Below, piece by piece: positions 1 through 7,462 of a DNA stretch of 64,000 nucleotides. The translations under genes were made by a program, and so were the position numbers. The DNA lies in contig NZ_VFJE01000056.1 in assembly GCF_006385255.1 (NCBI RefSeq), forward strand, positions 372,001 to 436,000. The letters are read 5' to 3'. Origin of the DNA: Flavobacterium microcysteis. GTDB taxonomy: Bacteria > Bacteroidota > Bacteroidia > Flavobacteriales > Flavobacteriaceae. The notes beneath the pieces are model-generated. The model saw only the letters and a program-made list of their open reading frames with translations. It had not been told where the DNA came from and searched no databases. How positions within the stretch are numbered: position 1 is the stretch's first letter; each line of letters opens with the position of its first letter.

Positions 1-91
1 CTTCATTGGGATATTTCAGGAATAATTCAATCTGATGGATTCTTTTCTTTAAAATCCATGTTGCCACCGAATTGATTATGGGTAACGCCAT
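1..91 (-). CDS. GH3-like (auxin-responsive promoter family) protein, N-terminal fragment
   Basis: Reading the minus strand from an ATG at 89-91 gives an open frame of 30 codons to the window edge: it starts MALPIINSVATWILKKR and continues IHQIELFLKYPNE. This matches my memory of the N-terminus of the GH3 acyl-adenylate-forming family protein found in Flavobacteria, often divergent from a DUF2797 gene as here. Only the N-terminus is present, so no catalytic motif can be seen. The assignment rests on short similarity and neighbourhood and is tentative. Confidence 0.55.
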   Translation of the reverse strand, partial: MALPIINSVATWILKKRIHQIELFLKYPNE

Positions 92-95
92 TTTT

Positions 96-131
96 TAGGT
101 TTGAGTTATGATTTATGAGTTATGAATTCTA
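96..131. repeat. Short tandem-like AT-rich repeat
   Basis: Units of the form GAGTTATGA(A/T)TT occur two to three times between the divergent GH3-like and DUF2797 genes. Intergenic AT-rich repeats of this style recur at 36.3-36.6 kb. No gene or structured RNA is seen here. Confidence 0.4.
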
Positions 132-215
132 ACTTTACCAAAAATAAAAAAAATAGTCGAAAGTCAAGTATTTCTGACTATAAAGCAATCACCTCACTTA
201 AATCTGAAAAATATA

Positions 216-1013
216 ATGCAATACGAAGGGGTTCTTACTAAGATGGAAACGGAATTTGCAAGTCCGATTCAATATTATATGACTTTTGAAAACAGCTTCT
301 TGAACGTAAATCAGGCTCTTGACAAGAACATAGAAATAAGCTTTTTAGGCTATCAATGCCTGAACTGTTCCAAAAAGAAGAAAATCTTCCGCCAGGGTTT
401 CTGTTATGATTGTTTTTATAGCAGTCCGGCAGTTGGAGACTGGATTATGAGACCTGAACTTAGTACGGCACATTTGGGCATTGCAGACAGAGACTTGGAT
501 TATGAAACCCGAGTACAGCTGCAGCCGCATATTGTGTATCTTGCTTTGTCAAGTGAGATAAAAGTAGGAGTGACGAGAAAAACTCAGGTTCCTACCCGGT
601 GGATCGATCAGGGTGCTGATGAAGCCGTTTCTATTGTTGAGGTTCCTAACCGTTATCTGGCAGGAATTACAGAAGTTGCTCTTAAAGATCATTTTGTAGA
701 TAAGACCAATTGGCGAAAAATGTTGCAGAATGAAGTGGTTTCGTTGGATTTGATGGCGGAACGGGCACGAATCTTTGAAAGACTACCGGAAGAAGTGAGA
801 CCTTATTTCAATACCGACTTGAACGAACATTTTGTAATGAAATATCCGGTATTAAAATTTCCAAAAAAAGTCACCGGACTGAATCTGGAAAAAACTCCAA
901 ACTACGAAGGACGCCTGGTAGGTGTAAAAGGACAATACTTAATCTTTGAAGATGGAACGGTTTTAAATGTTCGCAGTTATGAAGGTTATGTTATTGGGAT
1001 GAATATTTCTTAG
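216..1013 (+). CDS. DUF2797 family protein
   Basis: A 265-residue soluble protein of the DUF2797 family, whose biochemical role is not established. A four-cysteine zinc-ribbon-like cluster lies near residues 49-69 (CLNC, then CYDC after about 14 residues), suggesting bound metal. The rest is a conserved domain containing KVGVTRKTQVPTRW and a C-terminal segment rich in charged residues. There is no signal peptide, so it is probably cytoplasmic. The start at 216 is the first ATG; an internal ATG at 243 is also possible. It is divergent from the GH3-like gene and followed by a strong palindromic terminator. Confidence 0.75.
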   Translation: MQYEGVLTKMETEFASPIQYYMTFENSFLNVNQALDKNIEISFLGYQCLNCSKKKKIFRQGFCYDCFYSSPAVGDWIMRPELSTAHLGIADRDLDYETRVQLQPHIVYLALSSEIKVGVTRKTQVPTRWIDQGADEAVSIVEVPNRYLAGITEVALKDHFVDKTNWRKMLQNEVVSLDLMAERARIFERLPEEVRPYFNTDLNEHFVMKYPVLKFPKKVTGLNLEKTPNYEGRLVGVKGQYLIFEDGTVLNVRSYEGYVIGMNIS

Positions 1014-1030
1014 AAAATACTTTAAACAAA

Positions 1031-1079
1031 AAAAAACACCCTGGCAGGGTTTCAAACCCTGCCAGGGTGTTTTTTTTTG
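1031..1079 (+). terminator. Palindromic terminator, REP-like
   Basis: A very stable hairpin: CACCCTGGCAGGGTTT and its complement flank a central C, with an A-run before and a T-run after, so it can terminate both the DUF2797 gene and the convergent AsmA gene. Each arm is itself nearly palindromic (CCCTGGCAGGG). The same architecture recurs at 33195-33227, suggesting a repeat family rather than a simple terminator. Confidence 0.8.
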
Positions 1080-1097
1080 TTTTATTAAAAGAGATAA

Positions 1098-3680
1098 CTA
1101 TTCTTTTTTCTTCTTATTAAAAAGTCCCTTGATTCCTTCAGATACTTTTGTTTTTACATCTTCCTTAGTATTAGGTGTCTGCGTTTTTGTAGTATCCTTT
1201 TTGTTGCCACCCAAAAGATTTTCTAGAGCGCTTGTTCCTTTGGTAACCAATTTGTCTTTTTCAGCTTTAATCAGCTGGTTTGCCAGTTTGGTAGCAGCCT
1301 GTTCAATATCAGTAGAAACTTTAGGGCTTTTGAAATTACCGGTAAGAATTGCTGTAACCGGAATGTTTTCCAATTTATTGGCTTCAGCTGGAGTCAATTT
1401 TGAAATGAGCTTGTTGGCGTCATTGCCTAAGTATTTTGCAGGAACATCAAATTTCAGGTTATAATTCATCGACTGGTCAAAACCATGCTGTCCGCCAACA
1501 TTAATCTTAATATCTTGATATTTGATATCAAAAGGTTTTACATTGACTTTTCCGTCTTTAAAGGTAAGGTTCGCCTTTAAGTCGTTCAGGTTTAGTTTTT
1601 GCAAATCGATAAACTTTACCTTTTCATCAAGCTTGTTCAATACGGCAGAATTCTTAGCATTTATTGTAGTTGATAATAACTGTCCAAAAAGATCTCCCGA
1701 CAATGTATTCAGATCTGGCGACATGGTTTTGGCATCCAAATTACCAGACAGTTTGATAGTCGAATTCAGTTTTCCGTTAATAGCATCTGCAATCGGAGCG
1801 ATTTTTTTCATCATGTCCAGCTGCGTAAATGTCTGGTTGATGTCAACTGTGGTTAGTCCAAGATTCATGTCAAATGTTGGTACTTTGCCTTTAGTAGAAA
1901 CGTCTCCGGTAGCAGTAATCAATCCGTTAAAGATAGAAGTTTTTAAGTTTTGCAATGAAACAGCTTCGTCCTTTACTACAATTTTTCCAGATACATCTTT
2001 AAGATTCAGGTTGTCATAAACAACACTATTTGCAGAAGCGTTCAGTGTAACGTTTAAAAGCTTTGGAATCTTGACAGCTTCCGTAGTAACTGTCTTATTG
2101 TTGACGGTAGTTTCTGTTTTCGACATAAAGTCTGAAACTAAGAACTGGTTAGACTTCATGGTGAAGTTTCCTCTCAGTTCCTGGTTTTTGAAAGCATATC
2201 CTAAGAAGTTTTCCAAAACACCATTTACTTTCAAGTCGGTTTTTCCAGTAGTCATGTCCAATTGCTGCAAATTGATCTTTTGGTTTGAAAACTGAGCAGC
2301 TGCCGTATTGATCGTATAGGCTTTTTTATCAGCATCAACATATTTGAATCCGGTAATGCTTGCATTACCCATAGCCTGTATGTTTTGGTATTGATTGGTT
2401 TCGACCGATTTCATGTCAAATTTCGTTTCAACATCGGCTTTTAATATTCCGGAAAGTGGCGTGTCCAGTTTAACAGGATAGGCTTTGGAAACATTTCCAA
2501 GGTTGACAGTTCCTTTTAGCTTGGCGTCTACCAAAGGGTTTTCAACTATGTTTTTTACATTGGCCTGTACATTGAAAACGTCCTGGTCAATCCTAAAAGA
2601 AAGCTTGTCCAGATTGACATAAGTGTCATTCAGATTTCCGGTTTCGTTGATGATTTTGGTATCAATTACAATATTTTCAACAGATTTTGGAAGGTCAGGA
2701 TATTTAAACGAAGCATTGTTTGACGCAATAGCCAGATTGAATTTAGGTATAGTCTTATCGCTATATAGTCCTTTTGCAAAACCAGAGACTTTAAAGTCGC
2801 CTGTTGTTTTTACGGTATTCAAATTTCCAGCATAAGCTTCTGGAATAACACCAAGGAAATTCTTGAAGGAAGATGTTGGGGTTTTGAAAGTCAGGTCGTA
2901 TTCTTGTCCGGCTTCCACAATTTGGATAAAACCGTCAAATTCCAATGGCAGCTGGTTAATCAGTGCTTTGTTGTCTTTGAAAGTATATTTGCTGTTTTCA
3001 AGGTCAATTCCCAATACTGCATCCAAGTCCAATTTGACATTTTTCATGTAATTGGTCTTGTCCATGTCCAAAGAAACCTTAGCCGTAGTTTTTGTGGTCA
3101 GGTCTAATTTTGAAGCTGCAAAATTTCCTTTTCCGGTATGATTCAGACTATCGATAACCATTTTTACTTTTGAACGTTCGTCAAAGTAAGTAAAACGCAG
3201 GTTTTCTATTTCGTAGTTTTGGATGTTCATCGCAAAAGGCTTGCTTTTCGAATCATCCTTTTTTTCTTTGTCCTCTTTTATAGCGATATCAAAGTTGCCA
3301 ACGCCATTCTTGTCAAAAAGGATATTGACCACGCCATTGGTAGAAGAAAAAGATTCGATATTCATCGGTTCGCCTTCGCTTTTGAAAAGTTCCTTAATAG
3401 ACATTTTCAGATTTACTTCTCCAGCGTAAAGCAGTGTGTCGCCTTCAAAAGGAGCTTTGTTAATAATGGCTAGTTTATCAATAGTGACATTGGCACGTGG
3501 AAAGCTCTTGAATAGACTTAAGTGTACATCGTCAAACGCCACTTTCGCATCTACCTTCTCATTAATAGATTTCAAAACCAATTGCTGGATCTTGTCTTTA
3601 AACAAAAATGGAGCAGCTGCCAATACTATTATGACTACCAGTAAAAATATACCGATGCCTTTCAGAATCTTTTTTAACAT
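1098..3680 (-). CDS. AsmA family protein
   Basis: An 860-residue protein with one N-terminal membrane anchor (about residues 5-27, ILKGIGIFLLVVIIVLAAAPFLF) followed by a long beta-rich periplasmic region. The AsmA N-terminal pattern is seen in the first 150 residues and the AsmA-like C-terminal region towards the end (DIKYQDIKINVGGQHGFDQSMNYNLKFDVP). AsmA-like proteins form long grooves thought to move phospholipids between inner and outer membranes; this is family knowledge, not shown here. The last 60 residues are Lys/Thr-rich and low in complexity. The gene is monocistronic by layout, with the repeat-type terminator downstream. Confidence 0.85.
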   Translation of the reverse strand: MLKKILKGIGIFLLVVIIVLAAAPFLFKDKIQQLVLKSINEKVDAKVAFDDVHLSLFKSFPRANVTIDKLAIINKAPFEGDTLLYAGEVNLKMSIKELFKSEGEPMNIESFSSTNGVVNILFDKNGVGNFDIAIKEDKEKKDDSKSKPFAMNIQNYEIENLRFTYFDERSKVKMVIDSLNHTGKGNFAASKLDLTTKTTAKVSLDMDKTNYMKNVKLDLDAVLGIDLENSKYTFKDNKALINQLPLEFDGFIQIVEAGQEYDLTFKTPTSSFKNFLGVIPEAYAGNLNTVKTTGDFKVSGFAKGLYSDKTIPKFNLAIASNNASFKYPDLPKSVENIVIDTKIINETGNLNDTYVNLDKLSFRIDQDVFNVQANVKNIVENPLVDAKLKGTVNLGNVSKAYPVKLDTPLSGILKADVETKFDMKSVETNQYQNIQAMGNASITGFKYVDADKKAYTINTAAAQFSNQKINLQQLDMTTGKTDLKVNGVLENFLGYAFKNQELRGNFTMKSNQFLVSDFMSKTETTVNNKTVTTEAVKIPKLLNVTLNASANSVVYDNLNLKDVSGKIVVKDEAVSLQNLKTSIFNGLITATGDVSTKGKVPTFDMNLGLTTVDINQTFTQLDMMKKIAPIADAINGKLNSTIKLSGNLDAKTMSPDLNTLSGDLFGQLLSTTINAKNSAVLNKLDEKVKFIDLQKLNLNDLKANLTFKDGKVNVKPFDIKYQDIKINVGGQHGFDQSMNYNLKFDVPAKYLGNDANKLISKLTPAEANKLENIPVTAILTGNFKSPKVSTDIEQAATKLANQLIKAEKDKLVTKGTSALENLLGGNKKDTTKTQTPNTKEDVKTKVSEGIKGLFNKKKKE

Positions 3681-3790
3681 AATAAAATTGTTTATTTAGC
3701 GAAATTATAACAAAAATTAAACCAAAAGACTTAATTAAAGCATAAATAAAGAATTTTTTAAGTTCGAAAGTCCTTAAGAAATGTCTGAAT

Positions 3791-3820
3791 AAAAAAATCA
3801 GGGACTGAGCCCTGATTTGA
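3791..3820 (-). terminator. Terminator after sppA
   Basis: The stem AAATCAGGG / CCCTGATTT (3795-3803 with 3810-3818) has a six-base loop. On the minus strand it is followed by a run of T (positions 3797 down to 3791). It lies just beyond the sppA stop codon. Confidence 0.8.
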
Positions 3821-3840
3821 TTGTTATTTCTATTTTGTAA

Positions 3841-5601
3841 TTATTTTATATTGATTTCATAAGGGAGCAATGCCTGCATTCCTTTCTGAGCACTCATTCT
3901 TCTGATTTGTTGAATCATCTGGTAGTTCTCTTCACCAACTTCTTCTTTGATAAAGCTTTCTTTGGATTGCATGAAAGGCATTCCGCCAAAGAAATCACCA
4001 AATTTCTTCTCGAATGAAGGGAAATCAGCCGTTTTATATTCTTTAATATTGGCTAGTTTTGCTGCTTCTTTAAGTGCATCGCCCATACCACCGATTTTAT
4101 CTACTAATCCAATTTTTAACGCATCTGCTCCGGTCCAGACTCTTCCTTGTGCTATAGAATCTACAGCTTCGAACTTCATATTTCTTCCTGTTGCAACACG
4201 TCCCACAAAAACTTTGTAGATATTTTCCACGCTTTCCTGGATTGTTTCTTTTGTGCCTTCATCCAAAGGCGTGAAAATACTGTATCCGGCTGCATTTTGG
4301 TGCGTTTTTACCTGTTGCGTATGGATTCCGATGTTGTTGGTCAGTTTTGTAATATTTGGCAATGTTCCGAAAACTCCAATCGATCCTGTGATTGTTGTTT
4401 CTTCAGCAAAAATTTTGTTGGCATTGCAGGCAATATAATAGCCTCCTGATGCGGCCACATTCCCCATAGAGACAACTACCGGTTTTACTTTTTTGGTCAA
4501 TTCGATTTCTCTCCAGATTAAATCTGAAGTCAATGCGCTACCACCCGGACTGTCGATTCTCAAGACAATGGCTTTTACATTTTTGTCTTTTCTGGCTTTT
4601 TGCAAAGAGCGTCTCATAGAGCCTTCACCAATAATATTAACATCGCCTTCTCCGCCAAGTATAGTTCCTTGTGCGTAGATAATAGCAATAGTATTGTCTG
4701 TACTAGGTTTTTTTCCTGTTGTTGAGTTTTTATGAGCATAATCTATAATGCTTACCGTGTTATACTCTTCGTCTTTATTGACTTTTAGTGCTTTACGGAT
4801 GGCATTGTGATATTCGTCTTCATAAGCAATTTTATCGATAAGCTTTTCTGCTTTTGCCATTTCAGGAGTTCTGGCCAATAATCCATTTGCGATTTCATTC
4901 AATCGTTCAACAGAAATTTTTCGGCTTTTCGAAATGTCGGTAACTACAGAGCTCCAGACAGAATTCAATAAGGCAGAAATCTGCTCACGATTAGCCTCGC
5001 TCATTTCATTAGCCAAGTAAGGTTCCACGGCGCTTTTGTATTTTCCGTGACGAATAACTTCCATTTTAACGCCTGTTTTCTCCTGAAAATCTTTGTAAAA
5101 CATCACTTCAGAAGAAAGTCCCTTGAAATCCATTTCCCCTACAGGATTAAGATAAACGGTGTCAGCAACAGAATTTAGGTAGTATTCTTTTTGAGTATAA
5201 GAATTAGCATAAGCCACAACAAATTTTCCTGACTTCTTAAAGTCTTCCAGTTTGTCACGAAGCGCTTTGCTTTGTGCCATTCCCAATAGCGAAATGTTGT
5301 TTAGTATTGAAATTCCTTTGATTTTGCTATCTGTTTTTGCCGCATCAATAGCATTGATGATGTCAGAAAGCCCGTTTGTTTTTTCTTCGTTCAGGAATTC
5401 GAAATCTTCATATAAAAATTTTCCGGCATAATCATTAGTAACTTCTTCGAGGTTGAGCTCGATTACGGAATTGTCTTTTACGGCTACCGTCTTGTCGTTA
5501 TTGCCAAATAATGCTGCAAAGATTATAAATCCAAAGAAAAGGATAAATAAGAAAACAAATAAGCCGAGTACGGTTGAAAAGATGTTCTTTAAAAAATTCA
5601 T
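3841..5601 (-). CDS. sppA: Signal peptide peptidase SppA, 67 kDa type
   Basis: A 586-residue membrane-anchored serine protease that degrades cleaved signal peptides. One N-terminal membrane segment (about residues 7-32) is followed by two tandem S49/crotonase-like domains, as in E. coli SppA. The general-base lysine is expected in GKYKSAVEPY of the first domain and the nucleophilic serine in NVAASGGYYIAC of the second; the flanking motif RIDSPGGSA is also present. Length and motif order match the long SppA type. It is transcribed alone and divergently from folK-dNK, with its own terminator. Confidence 0.93.
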   Translation of the reverse strand: MNFLKNIFSTVLGLFVFLFILFFGFIIFAALFGNNDKTVAVKDNSVIELNLEEVTNDYAGKFLYEDFEFLNEEKTNGLSDIINAIDAAKTDSKIKGISILNNISLLGMAQSKALRDKLEDFKKSGKFVVAYANSYTQKEYYLNSVADTVYLNPVGEMDFKGLSSEVMFYKDFQEKTGVKMEVIRHGKYKSAVEPYLANEMSEANREQISALLNSVWSSVVTDISKSRKISVERLNEIANGLLARTPEMAKAEKLIDKIAYEDEYHNAIRKALKVNKDEEYNTVSIIDYAHKNSTTGKKPSTDNTIAIIYAQGTILGGEGDVNIIGEGSMRRSLQKARKDKNVKAIVLRIDSPGGSALTSDLIWREIELTKKVKPVVVSMGNVAASGGYYIACNANKIFAEETTITGSIGVFGTLPNITKLTNNIGIHTQQVKTHQNAAGYSIFTPLDEGTKETIQESVENIYKVFVGRVATGRNMKFEAVDSIAQGRVWTGADALKIGLVDKIGGMGDALKEAAKLANIKEYKTADFPSFEKKFGDFFGGMPFMQSKESFIKEEVGEENYQMIQQIRRMSAQKGMQALLPYEINIK

Positions 5602-5725
5602 AGTATTGTTATTTCTTTATAGGTCACTCATATAGTGTAAAAGTTACAAATTTCGGTGTAATAATTTCAGGGTGCAACTTAAAAATGTGCTTTTGTGTGA
5701 AATACTTTTCCTTAATTTGCAGTCT

Positions 5726-6865
5726 ATGAAAATGCAGCACCAAGCCATATTATCTATCGGAAGCAATCAAGGAGACAGACTTCAAAACATACAGCAGGCT
5801 ATTGATTTGATTCACAACGAGATTGCAACTGTCGTAAAAGTTTCCAAACTTTACGAAACGCCGGCTTGGGGATTTGAGGGCGATGCATTTTATAATTGTG
5901 CCATTTTGGTGCATACCTGCAAAGAGTCTTCTGTGCTTTTGGATGAAATTTTAAGTGCTGAACTCCGTTTGGGAAGAATCAGAAGCAAGGCCATAGGCTA
6001 TCAATCCCGTACTATTGATATTGACATTATCAGTTTTGATGAAGAAATAATCAATACAGAAAACCTGACAGTTCCACATCCACGTATGGCTGACAGGAAA
6101 TTTGTATTACTGCCGATGGACGATCTGAAGTCGGATTTTGTGCATCCTGTATTGCTGAAAAATGTTATCGAATTGTTGAGAGATTGCCAGGATGATTCCG
6201 ATTGTAAAGTAATTTCCAATTTAAAATCTCCGGTGGCAAACTATCATTTTGACCGATTCAATTATATCGCCATCGAAGGAAATATTGGTGCAGGAAAAAC
6301 AACACTGGCTCATAAGATTGCTGAAGATTTTAATGCTAAGACCGTTTTGGAAGGTTTTGCAGACAATCCCTTTTTACCAAAATTCTATAAAGACCAGGCA
6401 AGGTATGCTTTCCCGTTAGAAATGTCTTTTTTGGCCGACAGATATCAGCAACTATCGCAGGATTTGGCCCAATTTGATTTGTTTAAAGACTTTATCGTTG
6501 CGGACTATCATATTTTTAAATCCCTGATTTTTGCCAAAGTTACTTTGGGTGAAGATGAATACCGTTTGTATAAAACACTTTTCGATATCATCTACAAAGA
6601 GATGAAAAAACCTGATTTGTATGTGTATCTTTATCAGAATACAGACAGGCTGTTAGAGAATATCAAAAAAAGAGGGCGTTCCTATGAGCAGGAAATTCCT
6701 GCGGAATATCTGGATAAAATCAGCAGAGGATATTTGGACTATATAAAATCCCAAACAGACTTGAATGTCTTGATTATTGATGTTTCGGATAAAGATTTTG
6801 TCAAAAACCAAAGCGATTACCTTCAGATTTTAAATGAAATCGAAAGCAAAGCTTCGGCAGTATAG
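5726..6865 (+). CDS. folK: Bifunctional HPPK (FolK) - deoxynucleoside kinase fusion
   Basis: A 379-residue two-domain protein. Residues 1 to about 165 are 2-amino-4-hydroxy-6-hydroxymethyldihydropteridine pyrophosphokinase of folate synthesis (SIGSNQGDR near residue 11, SRTIDIDII, VPHPRMADRKFVL). Residues about 180-379 are a deoxynucleoside kinase with the P-loop EGNIGAGKTT and a kinase-like body (FLADRYQQL, RGRSYEQEI). The fusion is familiar in Bacteroidota. I chose the ATG at 5726 because it starts the conserved region; the frame is open upstream to 5672. A near-consensus -7 element (TTAATTTG, 5712-5719) sits only six bases before this ATG, so the mRNA may be almost leaderless or start at the ATG at 5732. 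Confidence 0.9.
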   Translation: MKMQHQAILSIGSNQGDRLQNIQQAIDLIHNEIATVVKVSKLYETPAWGFEGDAFYNCAILVHTCKESSVLLDEILSAELRLGRIRSKAIGYQSRTIDIDIISFDEEIINTENLTVPHPRMADRKFVLLPMDDLKSDFVHPVLLKNVIELLRDCQDDSDCKVISNLKSPVANYHFDRFNYIAIEGNIGAGKTTLAHKIAEDFNAKTVLEGFADNPFLPKFYKDQARYAFPLEMSFLADRYQQLSQDLAQFDLFKDFIVADYHIFKSLIFAKVTLGEDEYRLYKTLFDIIYKEMKKPDLYVYLYQNTDRLLENIKKRGRSYEQEIPAEYLDKISRGYLDYIKSQTDLNVLIIDVSDKDFVKNQSDYLQILNEIESKASAV

Positions 6866-6866
6866 T

Positions 6867-7397
6867 TTAGTAGTTCAGTTTCTGGAACAAATCCCATACT
6901 ACAATTCCCGCACTCACAGAAATATTTAGGGAATGTTTGGTTCCCAATTGTGGAATCTCTATCGTCCCTTCGCATTTTTTAATGGCTTCCTGAGAAACTC
7001 CTTTTACTTCGTTTCCAAAAACCAAAGCATATTTCTGTCCGCTTTTTGGCTCAAATTCCTGAAGTGAAATGGAGTTTTCTACTTGTTCAATGGCCAGGAC
7101 AGAAATGTTTTCTTTTTGCAACGCATCGATAACTTCTAAAACTTTTTTTGCATATTCCCAGGCAACAGTATCAGTAGCGCCTAAAGCCGTTTTATGAATT
7201 TCTTTATTGGGTGGAGTTGCCGTGATACCACAGAGATAGATTTTTTCAATCAAAAAAGCATCAGCTGTTCTAAAAACAGAGCCAATATTGTGCAGACTTC
7301 GAATGTCATCCAGAATGATGATGATTGGCGTTTTTTCAGCCTGTTTGAAATCTTCAATGCTTTTTCGTTCTAATTCGCTGTTGGCAAGTTTTCTCAT
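6867..7397 (-). CDS. TrmH/SpoU family RNA 2'-O-methyltransferase
   Basis: A 176-residue SPOUT-class methyltransferase that probably methylates a ribose 2'-OH in tRNA or rRNA using S-adenosylmethionine. The three family motifs are visible: NIGSVFRTADAF near residue 40, LVFGNEVKGVS near residue 128, and IEIPQLGTKHSLNISVSAGI near residue 146. The short form lacks an N-terminal substrate-binding domain, like TrmL/TrmH-type enzymes; the exact target cannot be read from sequence. Its stop codon lies one base from that of the convergent folK-dNK gene. Confidence 0.88.
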   Translation of the reverse strand: MRKLANSELERKSIEDFKQAEKTPIIIILDDIRSLHNIGSVFRTADAFLIEKIYLCGITATPPNKEIHKTALGATDTVAWEYAKKVLEVIDALQKENISVLAIEQVENSISLQEFEPKSGQKYALVFGNEVKGVSQEAIKKCEGTIEIPQLGTKHSLNISVSAGIVVWDLFQKLNY

Positions 7398-7434
7398 AAA
7401 TGCGGATGCAATATTGTTAGTTTTTCTATTTTAG

Positions 7435-7442
7435 CAAAAATA
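7435..7442 (-). promoter_or_regulatory. Bacteroidota -7 element for the TrmH-type gene
   Basis: On the minus strand TATTTTTG matches TAnnTTTG, 38 bases upstream of the methyltransferase start. A clear -33 TTG was not identified. Confidence 0.45.
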
Positions 7443-7462
7443 ATTTAAAAATCTGAATACTC

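Noticed and set aside
345..530. Minus-strand frame inside the DUF2797 gene
   Set aside because: Antisense shadow of a conserved gene; no domain or start signal.
1522..2019. 165-codon open frame on the plus strand opposite the AsmA-like gene
   Set aside because: It lies wholly inside a well-supported long coding region on the other strand and its translation (Phe/Ser/Lys-rich, no domain) looks like an antisense shadow.
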